Shown in pieces: positions 35,078 to 42,877 of a DNA stretch of 64,000 nucleotides. The translations under genes and the position numbers were made by a program. The stretch covers positions 1 to 64,000 of the forward strand of contig QCLN01000004.1 of assembly GCA_003214525.1 (NCBI GenBank), given 5' to 3'. Positions within the stretch are counted from its first letter, which is position 1. Each line of letters opens with the position of its first letter. This stretch comes from Pelagibacteraceae bacterium AG-414-M23. GTDB taxonomy: Bacteria; Pseudomonadota; Alphaproteobacteria; Pelagibacterales; Pelagibacteraceae. The notes under the pieces were generated by a model, which saw only the letters and a program-made list of their open reading frames with translations, made no database searches and had not been told where the DNA came from.

Positions 35078-35451
35078 TGTCTTATCAATGGGATAATAAA
35101 AAACCAACTGCACAAATGTTAGGAAGATGGCAACCATTTCATGACGGTCATTATGCTTTATTTGAAGAAATAATTAAAAAAACGGGTCAGGTTTGTATTC
35201 AAATAAGAGATGTTCAGGGTGTTGACGACAATCCTTTTGATTTTGAAACAGTTAAAAAAAATATAGAAGAAAGGTTAAAACCTAAATACGAAGGTAGATT
35301 TAAAATTATGTTAGTTCCTAATGTAACAAACATTTGCTACGGCAGAGGCGTAGGTTACAAAATAGAAGAAATAGTCATGCCTGAAGAAATACAAAAAATT
35401 TCAGCTACAAAAATTAGAGCTAAAATGAGAGAAGACGGAAAGTTGAAGTAA
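35077..35451 (+). CDS. Small cytidylyltransferase/ATP-sulfurylase-like nucleotidyltransferase
   Basis: A 124-residue nucleotidyltransferase-fold protein. GRWQPFHDGHYALFEEII holds the HxGH motif and KISATKIRAKMREDGK is the ISxTxIR motif at the C-terminus, so both signatures are intact in a minimal domain. It overlaps the stop of the APS-kinase-like gene by one base. Members transfer CMP or AMP onto a phosphate, sulfate or carboxylate. Together with the kinase it may activate a small metabolite; sulfate assimilation is possible but the proteins are much smaller than classical CysC/Sat. Confidence 0.75.
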   Translation: MSYQWDNKKPTAQMLGRWQPFHDGHYALFEEIIKKTGQVCIQIRDVQGVDDNPFDFETVKKNIEERLKPKYEGRFKIMLVPNVTNICYGRGVGYKIEEIVMPEEIQKISATKIRAKMREDGKLK

Positions 35452-35457
35452 AATTCA

Positions 35458-36309
35458 ATGAACGATAGACTTAAAACTATTGTAGACTTAGAAAAATATC
35501 CAATTCAAGATTTAAATTCTCCAAAAATAAAAGATCTGATAGAAAAATGCAAAAGTGAACTAAATCAATTTAGTTGTTCAACAATTCCTAATTTTATTTT
35601 GCCAAATTCTTTAAAAATAATGAATTTAGAATTAGAAAAACAACTTGATGAAGTTTATATGTCAAAAGAAAGTATTAACGCATATCTTTACGCTAAAGAT
35701 GATCCAACATTACCAGAAAATCATCCAAAAAGAATATTTATGAATAGATATAACGGATATTTAAATTCTGATTGTTTTCCAAAAGAATCTGAGATGAAGT
35801 TTCTTTATGAAACTGAAGAACTTTTAAAGTTTATTTCAGCTTGTTTAGGTATTGAACCAATTTATAGATGGGCTGACCCACTTGCGTGTCATGCATACAA
35901 CGTTATGAAACCCGATGGTATTCTTCCATGGCATTTTGATAGTTGTGAATTCACATTAAGCTTAATGATACAGAAGCCTGAAAAAGGAGGAGTGTTTGAG
36001 TATTGTCCAAATATTCGTGGACCTGGAAATGAAAACTTTGATGAAGTTAAAAAAGTAATTGATGGAGATCGTACAAGAGTGCGACAGTTAAAATTAGAGC
36101 CAGGTGATTTACAAATATTTAAAGGACGTTTTACATTACACAGAGTTACTAAAATTGAAGGAAACCTTTCAAGATATATGTGTATACCTGCTTATGTATT
36201 AGATCCATGGAGAGTAAACACGCCCGAACATTCAAAAGCAATTTATGGAAAAGTATTACCAATTCACCTAGAAAGAAATATAGCTAGATCTGATGGATTA
36301 GCTGATTAA
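35458..36309 (+). CDS. 2OG-Fe(II) oxygenase, BesD/ArpA-like
   Basis: A 283-residue iron/2-oxoglutarate oxygenase. The metal triad is visible as ILPWHFDSCEFTLSLMI (HxD) and FKGRFTLHRVTKIEG (distal His), with RYMCIPAYV supplying a 2OG-binding arginine. Spacing and the segments KGGVFEYCPNIRG and LKLEPGDLQIF resemble the ArpA/BesD group, whose halogenase members replace Asp by Gly. Here the Asp is present, so hydroxylation is expected rather than halogenation. It sits between the nucleotidyltransferase and the carnitine-dehydrogenase-like gene. A cationic amino acid or betaine is the probable type of substrate. Confidence 0.75.
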   Translation: MNDRLKTIVDLEKYPIQDLNSPKIKDLIEKCKSELNQFSCSTIPNFILPNSLKIMNLELEKQLDEVYMSKESINAYLYAKDDPTLPENHPKRIFMNRYNGYLNSDCFPKESEMKFLYETEELLKFISACLGIEPIYRWADPLACHAYNVMKPDGILPWHFDSCEFTLSLMIQKPEKGGVFEYCPNIRGPGNENFDEVKKVIDGDRTRVRQLKLEPGDLQIFKGRFTLHRVTKIEGNLSRYMCIPAYVLDPWRVNTPEHSKAIYGKVLPIHLERNIARSDGLAD

Positions 36310-37251
36310 ATGATTAAAAAAATAGCTGTAATTGGTACAGGAGTTATTGGAGCCGGATGGATCATCAGGATTTTGGCGCACAATAAAAAAGTTATCGCAT
36401 ATGATAAAAACTCCAGATTGGAAAAAAAGTTAATTTCAGAAATAAAGAGAGTATGGCCTTCTATAAAAAAATTATTTAATAATAAAAAACTTAATCTTAA
36501 AAATTTCAAATATGTAACTTCTATAGAAGAAGCTGTTAAAGAAGCAGATTTTATTCAAGAATGTGCAACTGAAGATTATAAAATAAAAACAAAACTAATG
36601 AATATCATTGGGAAATTTTCAAAACACGATGCTATAATATCATCGAGCTCTTCAGGCTTACTTCCCACAATGATATATTCCAAGTGTAAAAATCCACATC
36701 GAACAATGATAGCTCACCCTTTTAACCCTGTTTATATGTGTCCTGGAGTTGAGATTGTGCCTGGGAAAAAAACTAAGAAAAAATTTTTGAATAAGGCAAA
36801 TAAATTTTACAAATCAATATCAATGAACCCAATTATGATAAAAAAAGAATTACCAGGATATTTATCAGATAGACTTCAAGAAGCACTGTGGAGAGAAGCA
36901 TTACATATAGTAAATGAAGGATATGCTTCTACAAAAGAATTAGACAGAGCAATAGAAGATGGTCCTGGACTAAGATGGTCATTAATGGGAACTTTTTTAA
37001 CGTTTCATTTAGCCGGAGGAAAAGGGGGCATGAAACACATGCTAGAGCAATTTGGACCTGCTTTAAAATTACCTTGGACTAAATTAAAGGCTCCAACTCT
37101 TTCAAAAAAACTTTCAACAAGAGTTATTGCAGGAACCAAACAACAGGCTAGAGGAAAATCTGTAGAGCAATTGTCAAAAATAAGAGACGAATATCTGGTC
37201 AATCTTTTAAAACTAAGAAAAAAATATGAAGACAAAATAAGGAAACGATAG
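36310..37251 (+). CDS. L-carnitine dehydrogenase-like 3-hydroxyacyl dehydrogenase
   Basis: A 313-residue NAD-dependent dehydrogenase of the 3-hydroxyacyl-CoA dehydrogenase family. The Rossmann motif is IAVIGTGVIGAGWIIRIL at the N-terminus; SSSSSGLLPT, AHPFNPVYMCPGVEIVPG and YLSDRLQEALWREALHIV follow. The C-terminal EDGPGLRWSLMGTFLTFHLA and LEQFGPALKLPWTK are characteristic of L-carnitine dehydrogenases, which oxidise carnitine to 3-dehydrocarnitine. It starts directly after the 2OG oxygenase stop. With a GBBH-like gene at 45291 and bhmT upstream, carnitine to glycine betaine is a reasonable pathway. A lambda-crystallin-type enzyme is the alternative. Confidence 0.82.
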   Translation: MIKKIAVIGTGVIGAGWIIRILAHNKKVIAYDKNSRLEKKLISEIKRVWPSIKKLFNNKKLNLKNFKYVTSIEEAVKEADFIQECATEDYKIKTKLMNIIGKFSKHDAIISSSSSGLLPTMIYSKCKNPHRTMIAHPFNPVYMCPGVEIVPGKKTKKKFLNKANKFYKSISMNPIMIKKELPGYLSDRLQEALWREALHIVNEGYASTKELDRAIEDGPGLRWSLMGTFLTFHLAGGKGGMKHMLEQFGPALKLPWTKLKAPTLSKKLSTRVIAGTKQQARGKSVEQLSKIRDEYLVNLLKLRKKYEDKIRKR

Positions 37252-37291
37252 TAAAAAATATATAACATCTAAAATTTAATTAACAATATTT

Positions 37292-37873
37292 ATGATTTCA
37301 GCTATTCTTTTAGCAGCAGGAGAATCAAAGAGATTAAAAGGGGAGAATAAGTTAGTTAAAACTTTTAAAAAAAAACCTCTTATTCATTACTCTATAAAAT
37401 CACTACAAAAAAGCAAAGTAAAAAAAATAATTATTGTTTTGGGATTTCAAAGTGGAGAGGTAAAAAAAAAAATTAAAAAACAGAAAAAAATTCAGTTAAT
37501 TTTGAATAAAAAATTTAAACTAGGAATATCAACTTCGATTAAAGTTGGTTTAAAAAAAATCTACAAAAAAGATAAAGGATTTATAATTATGCAATCAGAT
37601 ATGCCTTTTGTAAAAACTTCAGATATCAATAAAATATGTAATTCGATAAACAAAAAAAAATATTTAGTTCATGCATTAAAATTTAAAAACAGAATAGGAA
37701 ACCCTATAGGATTTGATATTTCTGTTCTCGCAAAATTCAAAAAAATTAAGGGCAATATTGGAGCCAAATATATGGTTAAAAGATTAAAAAATAATACAAA
37801 TTTTATAAAAGTACATTCAGGAAAAGTTTTTAAAGATTTTGATTTAAAAAAAGATTTTAATAAGTTTGAATAG
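37292..37873 (+). CDS. MocA-like molybdenum cofactor nucleotidyltransferase
   Basis: A 193-residue nucleotidyltransferase of the MobA/MocA group. LLAAGESKRLKGENKL is the nucleotide-binding loop at the N-terminus and MQSDMPFVKTSDI carries the metal-binding Asp. RIGNPIGFDISVL and GNIGAKYMVKRL match MocA, the CTP:molybdopterin cytidylyltransferase. It converges on moaE with a 17-base overlap. MocA makes the cytosine dinucleotide cofactor used by xanthine-dehydrogenase-type enzymes. It begins 40 bases after the carnitine-dehydrogenase-like gene and may be read through from that operon. Confidence 0.78.
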   Translation: MISAILLAAGESKRLKGENKLVKTFKKKPLIHYSIKSLQKSKVKKIIIVLGFQSGEVKKKIKKQKKIQLILNKKFKLGISTSIKVGLKKIYKKDKGFIIMQSDMPFVKTSDINKICNSINKKKYLVHALKFKNRIGNPIGFDISVLAKFKKIKGNIGAKYMVKRLKNNTNFIKVHSGKVFKDFDLKKDFNKFE

Positions 37874-38303
37874 GGTTTCCTTTTAACCACTCACTATCAT
37901 TATTTTCATAATGCTCTTTTTTCCAAATTGGAGATCTTTTTTTTATTTCTTCTATAATATATCGAGATAAATCATATGCTTCAGATCTATGAGGACAAGC
38001 AACAGCAATAACAATACTAATTTCGCCAAGCCCTACATAACCTTTAACATGCTCAATAAATACAGATTTTTCCTTAATATTTAGTTTTTGCTCAGCTTCA
38101 TTATAAATTTCTTTAAAACTTTTAATTACAAGTTCATCATGGCTATCATAAGTAATTCCCGTAACTTTTTTGTTTTCATTATTTTCCCTAACTGTTCCAT
38201 AAAATACTATTGACGCACCAAATTTAGAAGAAGAAATAAACTCTTCGGCATTTTCTGGTTTAATTTTTTCTTTTGAAATATTTATTATTTTAGTATGAAG
38301 CAT
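37857..38303 (-). CDS. moaE: Molybdopterin synthase catalytic subunit
   Basis: Large subunit of molybdopterin synthase, 148 residues. It has GASIVFYGTVRENNENKKV, ITYDSHDELVIKSFKEI, EHVKGYVGLGEISIVIAVAC and RSEAYDLSRYIIEEIKKRSP-IWKKE, which include the catalytic lysines. Its start overlaps the moaD stop, and it is the last gene of moaACDE read leftward. Confidence 0.95.
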   Translation of the reverse strand: MLHTKIINISKEKIKPENAEEFISSSKFGASIVFYGTVRENNENKKVTGITYDSHDELVIKSFKEIYNEAEQKLNIKEKSVFIEHVKGYVGLGEISIVIAVACPHRSEAYDLSRYIIEEIKKRSPIWKKEHYENNDSEWLKGNPIQTY

Positions 38304-38572
38304 TAACCGCCCCCAATAGGTGGAATAATTCCTATTTTTTGATCTTTATTAATCTGGTAGTTTTCAGAAATAATATTATTGTCCTCAGAGCAAAATGCAG
38401 AAGTTTCAATTATCTTTTTTAAATTATTATTTCCTTTAAAATTTTGATCTACATAATTTATTATCGTTTTTCTAAGTTCTTTTATTGAGCTTTTTTCTTC
38501 AAGATGAAATTCTAAAAATTCTTTATCACTTAAGTCTTTACTTGCTCCGAATAGTTCAAGCTTTATTTTCAT
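38303..38572 (-). CDS. moaD: Molybdopterin synthase sulfur carrier subunit
   Basis: Ubiquitin-like sulfur carrier of 89 residues. The C-terminus reads IGIIPPIGGG, giving the Gly-Gly end that is thiocarboxylated, with a third glycine. It overlaps moaE by one base and starts two bases after the moaC stop. Confidence 0.93.
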   Translation of the reverse strand: MKIKLELFGASKDLSDKEFLEFHLEEKSSIKELRKTIINYVDQNFKGNNNLKKIIETSAFCSEDNNIISENYQINKDQKIGIIPPIGGG

Positions 38573-38573
38573 T

Positions 38574-39119
38574 TTAAAAAATATTTTCTAGAAATTTAGG
38601 AAGACCATCTGGATTTTTCCATAATCCGCTCTTTCCACCTTCTTTGATTAATAACTTAACATTATCAATTTTTAAATGTGGGTTAACGATTTTACTTAAA
38701 TCATAAATAGTTATTAATGCTGCATTAACCCCCATAATAGCTTCCATTTCAACGCCAGTTTTTGCAATTGCGGACACCACACAAAATACCTCTAAAGAAT
38801 TATCAACTTCATTCATTATAATTTTTGTTGCAGTGTGATCAATTGGTAGAGGATGACACAAAGGTATTAATTCACTTGTTTTTTTAACACCTAAGACAGC
38901 AGATATTTCGGCTAGACTTATAGGGTCACCCTTAGGCATTTTTTTATTTTTAATTAAATCAAAAACCTCTTTACCAACATAAATTTTTCCAGATGCTAGA
39001 GCTCTTCTAAAAGTTTCTTTTTTTGAAGACACATCAACCATATTAAAAGAATTTTTTTTAAAAATTTCTTTAGCCCAGTCTTTTAATTGTTCCTGATTAA
39101 TTATTTTCAAATTTTTCAT
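38574..39119 (-). CDS. moaC: Cyclic pyranopterin monophosphate synthase
   Basis: Second enzyme of molybdenum cofactor synthesis, 181 residues. LIPLCHPLPIDHTATKI and AKTGVEMEAIMGVNAALITIYDL are the conserved MoaC blocks. The start overlaps the moaA stop by one base. There is a short N-terminal extension (about 20 residues) before the usual MVDVSSK start. Confidence 0.95.
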   Translation of the reverse strand: MKNLKIINQEQLKDWAKEIFKKNSFNMVDVSSKKETFRRALASGKIYVGKEVFDLIKNKKMPKGDPISLAEISAVLGVKKTSELIPLCHPLPIDHTATKIIMNEVDNSLEVFCVVSAIAKTGVEMEAIMGVNAALITIYDLSKIVNPHLKIDNVKLLIKEGGKSGLWKNPDGLPKFLENIF

Positions 39120-40105
39120 TATCCGCCAGTTTTAGATAAGTTTTTGGTTGAGCCTGTATCTCCAAGTTCTAAATAATGAGACTCTTTTTTAAATTGCATT
39201 TGTTTTAATATAAGATCTTTTAGCTCATTAAGTTGGCTATCTTTTTGCAACAAATGTCTAACACTTATTCCAGTATTTCCAAACAAACAGAGTCTTAAAT
39301 CTCCTCTTGATGTAATTCGTAATCGATTACAAGTTTTACAAAAATCTTTTGAATAAGGTGCGATTATTCCAAACTTACCTTCATATTCAGGGTTTATATA
39401 ATTTAAAGAAGGACCAGCATCTTTTCCTAATGTTTGATAAATCCATTTATTTTTATTTAAATAATTTTTAAATATCTTAGACGAAACATGATATTTTTTA
39501 AAATATTCTAAATTATCACCTGTTTGCATTAATTCTATATATCTAAAATCTATTTTATTACTTCTGATAAAATTTGACCATTTATCAAAATCTTTTTCTG
39601 ATGAGTTAATTCCATTTAATAAAACAGCATTAATTTTAATATTTTCAAATCCTAGATTTTGTAAATTTTTTATTCCTTGTAAAATTTCTGGCAATCTATC
39701 ATGACCGGTAACATTTTTAAAAGTTTCACGGTCAAGACTATCAATGCTTATATTTATTCCATTTAATCCACTATCTATTAATAACTTTGCTTTTTTATCC
39801 AACTGATAGCCATTTGTAGTAATTACAACTTTTTTTACTCCTGATTCAATTTTTAAAACTTTAATAATGTCAAAAAAATCTTTTCTTACTGTTGGCTCTC
39901 CACCAGTAATTCTAATTTTGCAGACTCCTAATTCTGAAAAGCATTTTGCAAGACGTTTAATTTCATCTAGATGAAGAAATTTCCTATTATCACTTTTATC
40001 AACCTGGTAACCATTTGGCAAACAATAGCCGCATTTAAAATTACAAACATCTGTAATTGACATCCTAATGTAAGGAAATGTTCTACCAAAACTATCTTTA
40101 AGCAT
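39119..40105 (-). CDS. moaA: GTP 3',8-cyclase
   Basis: Radical SAM enzyme that starts molybdenum cofactor synthesis, 328 residues. The N-terminal cluster motif is CNFKCGYC, the SAM segment is KIRITGGEPTVRKDF and the C-terminal [4Fe-4S] motif is FCKTCNRLRITSRGDLRLCLF. The C-terminus ends in GG (SKTGG), as required for activity. It is the first gene of moaACDE. Confidence 0.96.
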   Translation of the reverse strand: MLKDSFGRTFPYIRMSITDVCNFKCGYCLPNGYQVDKSDNRKFLHLDEIKRLAKCFSELGVCKIRITGGEPTVRKDFFDIIKVLKIESGVKKVVITTNGYQLDKKAKLLIDSGLNGINISIDSLDRETFKNVTGHDRLPEILQGIKNLQNLGFENIKINAVLLNGINSSEKDFDKWSNFIRSNKIDFRYIELMQTGDNLEYFKKYHVSSKIFKNYLNKNKWIYQTLGKDAGPSLNYINPEYEGKFGIIAPYSKDFCKTCNRLRITSRGDLRLCLFGNTGISVRHLLQKDSQLNELKDLILKQMQFKKESHYLELGDTGSTKNLSKTGG

Positions 40106-40207
40106 TTTTATTTATTTTTTTTTAATTTAAGTTATCATAATTAATAATTTATATCATGACCAAAATTCTTACGAATGATTAGATAAATCAATTTTATATG
40201 AAGATAG

Positions 40208-40239
40208 TTAACTTCCAGCTTAAAAAAACTGGAAGTTAA
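40208..40239 (-). terminator. Hairpin terminator of the GYD-protein gene
   Basis: Eleven-base arms TTAACTTCCAG and CTGGAAGTTAA around a ten-base loop, eight bases beyond the leftward stop at 40248. There is no long U-run after it on the minus strand, so it may act as a 3'-end stabiliser as well as a terminator. Confidence 0.6.
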
Positions 40240-40247
40240 AAATTATT

Positions 40248-40571
40248 TTATTTACCTGGTTCTTTGTATCCAGAAGCCATTTTTTTGGCAGTTTCTGCAA
40301 TTTCATTAAGATTTACATCTTCTAAAATTGTAAAGTCAGAAACAGCTCCGCTTGATACAGCAACCATAGCAGCTGCAGCAGCTTGTTCAAAAGTACCATC
40401 TATTTCTGCCATAAAGTCGTACTTACCTCTTAGACCAGCATAACGAGTTACTTTCGCACCAGCGGATTCAGCGAGAGCAGATGTAGCAGCTTTTCGATCT
40501 GTACCTGGATTGCTTACAAATCCGGCTAGACCTTTTGCGGTGTAACATCCTAATGTTATAAATTTAGCCAT
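40248..40571 (-). CDS. GYD-domain protein
   Basis: A 107-residue protein of the GYD family (alpha/beta ferredoxin-like fold). The ATG at 40571 is chosen because AAGGAGAAAG lies just upstream; a longer frame to 40598 would include that site. GLRGKYDFMAEIDGTFEQAAA contains the GYD-type motif, and AAAAAMVAVSSGAVSDFTILED follows. The function of GYD proteins is not known. Unusually alanine- and glycine-rich codons and its own hairpin suggest strong expression. It is divergent from the aldehyde dehydrogenase gene. Confidence 0.8.
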   Translation of the reverse strand: MAKFITLGCYTAKGLAGFVSNPGTDRKAATSALAESAGAKVTRYAGLRGKYDFMAEIDGTFEQAAAAAMVAVSSGAVSDFTILEDVNLNEIAETAKKMASGYKEPGK

Positions 40572-40664
40572 TCTTTCTCCTTTTATTATTTGAAACATTA
40601 AAACATATTTGTTAAAATTTTGTAGATATTTTTTATAATCAACTTCAGGTTAAATTTTAAAATT

Positions 40665-42107
40665 ATGTACGAAAAATTTGGTCAGTTTATAGATGGTAAA
40701 TGGCAACAGTCGTCTGACAAATCTACATATGAAGTTATTAATCCAGCAAACGAAGAAATTATAGGCAATGCCTCAAAAGCTACGAGTGAAGATATTGATC
40801 ATGCACTTAAATCTGCCGAGAAAGGTTTGATAGTTTGGAAACAAACAGCACCTTGGCAGAGATCATATATTTTGAGAAAGATTGCTGACAAAATGAGAGA
40901 AAAACAAGATGTGCTAGCAAAATGGATGACATTAGAAGTTGGAAAACCTTTTGTAGAAGCCAAAGGTGAAGTTGGAGGAGCCGCAGATATTTTTGAATGG
41001 AACGCAGAAGAAACAAAAAGAATTTACGGACAGACTGTAGAAAGTAGATTTCCGGATACAAGAGTTCATGTATACTATCAGCCAGTTGGAGTTGTTGCGG
41101 CCTTATCTCCATGGAATTTTCCATTAGTTTTATCTTCTAGGAAAATTTCTACTGCTCTTGCTGCCGGATGTTCAGTTATAATTAAACCAGATGTAATAAC
41201 ACCCGGAACTGTTATGGAATTGGTTGATATATGTAGAGAATGCGGAGTACCACCTGGTGTAGTTAATTTATTATCAGGAGATCCACCGAGTATAGCATCA
41301 CAATTAATTGCCTCAGATACAGTAAAAAAAATTTCAATTACTGGCTCATCAAGAGTTGGAAAACTGATACTGAAACAGGCTGCAGATAAAGTGCAAAGGG
41401 TAACTATGGAACTGAGTGGTCATTCACCATTTATAGTTTTTGATGATGCAGATATTAAAAAAGCAGCTGATATGGCTGTAGCTTCTAAATTCAGAAATAA
41501 CGGACAAGTTTGTATTTCACCAAATAGATTTTATATACAAGAGAGTAAAAAAGAGGAATTTGTTAATTTATTTGTTGAAAAAACAAAAAAATTAAAAATT
41601 GGAAACGGAATGGATCCAGATGTTCAATTGGGACCAATTACAACAAAAAAAAGATTAAACGAAATAGAAGAAATGGTTGAAACTACAAAGAAAGAAGGAG
41701 CAAAAGTATTATTAGGTGGCAAAAGGCCTTCTGGATTCAATAAAGGCTATTTCTATGAACCAACAGTGTTTGATAATGTAAAAGATGATTTTACTATAAT
41801 GAAGATAGAACCTTTTGGTCCACTAGTTCCAATGTTATCATTTAAAACTTTTGACGAAGTAGTCGAGAGAGCAAACAATCATGAATTAGGACTTGCAAGC
41901 TACATATGCACAAACTCAATGGAAAAGGCTCATAGAGCGTCTGAATTAATGGAAACAGGAACAGTAGCTGTAAACACACCAGTCGTTGCTATAGCCGAGG
42001 CACCCTTTGGTGGAATTAAACAAGCAGGGTATGGAAGAGAAGGTGGATCTATGGCCATCAAAGATTATTTGAATGTAAAATACACTCACCTCGGTATCAA
42101 AGGTTAG
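40665..42107 (+). CDS. NAD(P)-dependent aldehyde dehydrogenase (succinate-semialdehyde-like)
   Basis: Full-length aldehyde dehydrogenase of 480 residues. SPWNFPLVLSSRKISTALAA is the cofactor region, ITGSSRVGK the nucleotide-binding GxxxxG, VTMELSGHSPF carries the catalytic Glu, and NNGQVCISPNRFY the catalytic Cys. EAPFGGIKQAGYGREGG is at the C-terminus. The middle motif PPGVVNLLSGDPPSIASQLI is like GabD-type succinate semialdehyde dehydrogenases. The HpaI aldolase follows after five bases and would release succinate semialdehyde in the hydroxyphenylacetate pathway, supporting that substrate; other semialdehydes remain possible. Confidence 0.88.
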   Translation: MYEKFGQFIDGKWQQSSDKSTYEVINPANEEIIGNASKATSEDIDHALKSAEKGLIVWKQTAPWQRSYILRKIADKMREKQDVLAKWMTLEVGKPFVEAKGEVGGAADIFEWNAEETKRIYGQTVESRFPDTRVHVYYQPVGVVAALSPWNFPLVLSSRKISTALAAGCSVIIKPDVITPGTVMELVDICRECGVPPGVVNLLSGDPPSIASQLIASDTVKKISITGSSRVGKLILKQAADKVQRVTMELSGHSPFIVFDDADIKKAADMAVASKFRNNGQVCISPNRFYIQESKKEEFVNLFVEKTKKLKIGNGMDPDVQLGPITTKKRLNEIEEMVETTKKEGAKVLLGGKRPSGFNKGYFYEPTVFDNVKDDFTIMKIEPFGPLVPMLSFKTFDEVVERANNHELGLASYICTNSMEKAHRASELMETGTVAVNTPVVAIAEAPFGGIKQAGYGREGGSMAIKDYLNVKYTHLGIKG

Positions 42108-42112
42108 TAAAA

Positions 42113-42877
42113 TTGAGAAAAAATAAACTAAAGGAATTATTTAAACAAGGTAAAGCAGCTATTAATGGCTGGTTAGAGATACCGAGTTCATTTTCTGCTG
42201 AGTCAATGTCTCATCAAGGATACGACTCTTTAACAATTGATATGCAACACGGCGCTTTAGATAATTCTAATATTTTAGAAATGTTTCAAGCTATATCAAC
42301 CACAGATGTTGTTCCCATGGCTAGATTAAATTGGAATGAACCTAGCCAGATAATGAAAGTTTTAGATTTTGGAGCATACGGAATAATATGCCCAATGGTA
42401 AGTAATAGGGATCAAGCAGAAAAATTTGTTCAAGCTTGCATGTATCCACCAAAGGGCTATAGAAGTTTTGGTCCAACAAGAGGTTTTATGTATGGAGGAC
42501 ACGATTACGTTGACCATGCAAATGAAGAAATTTTGAAATTAGCAATGATAGAAACTAAAGAAGCTCTACAAGAATTAGATAAGATTATGAAAACCCCCGG
42601 ACTTGATGGAATTTATATCGGTCCAGCCGATCTAAGTTTATCAATAGGAGAAAAACCTGGCTTTGATAAGCCCGAAGGACATCCGACTTATGAACAAATT
42701 TCAAATATAATAGATCACGCAAAAAAAAATAATTTAGTTGCAGGGATCCATAATGCAACTCCAGAGTATGCTAAAAAAATGATTGATATTGGATTTCAAA
42801 TTGTAACTGTTGGAAGTGATAAAATATTTATGAGTGAAGGCGCTAAATCAATAGTAACAAAGCTTAAAAAAAATTAG
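42113..42877 (+). CDS. HpcH/HpaI-family aldolase
   Basis: Class II metal-dependent aldolase of 254 residues. It has INGWLEIPSSFSAESMSHQ, YDSLTIDMQHGALDN (the DxQHG motif), GAYGIICPMVSNRDQAEKFV with an active-site loop, and LDGIYIGPADLSLSIG. It cleaves 4-hydroxy-2-oxo acids to pyruvate plus an aldehyde. The start is TTG five bases after the dehydrogenase stop. The FAH gene begins directly after its stop, so the three genes form a module. Confidence 0.9.
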   Translation: MRKNKLKELFKQGKAAINGWLEIPSSFSAESMSHQGYDSLTIDMQHGALDNSNILEMFQAISTTDVVPMARLNWNEPSQIMKVLDFGAYGIICPMVSNRDQAEKFVQACMYPPKGYRSFGPTRGFMYGGHDYVDHANEEILKLAMIETKEALQELDKIMKTPGLDGIYIGPADLSLSIGEKPGFDKPEGHPTYEQISNIIDHAKKNNLVAGIHNATPEYAKKMIDIGFQIVTVGSDKIFMSEGAKSIVTKLKKN

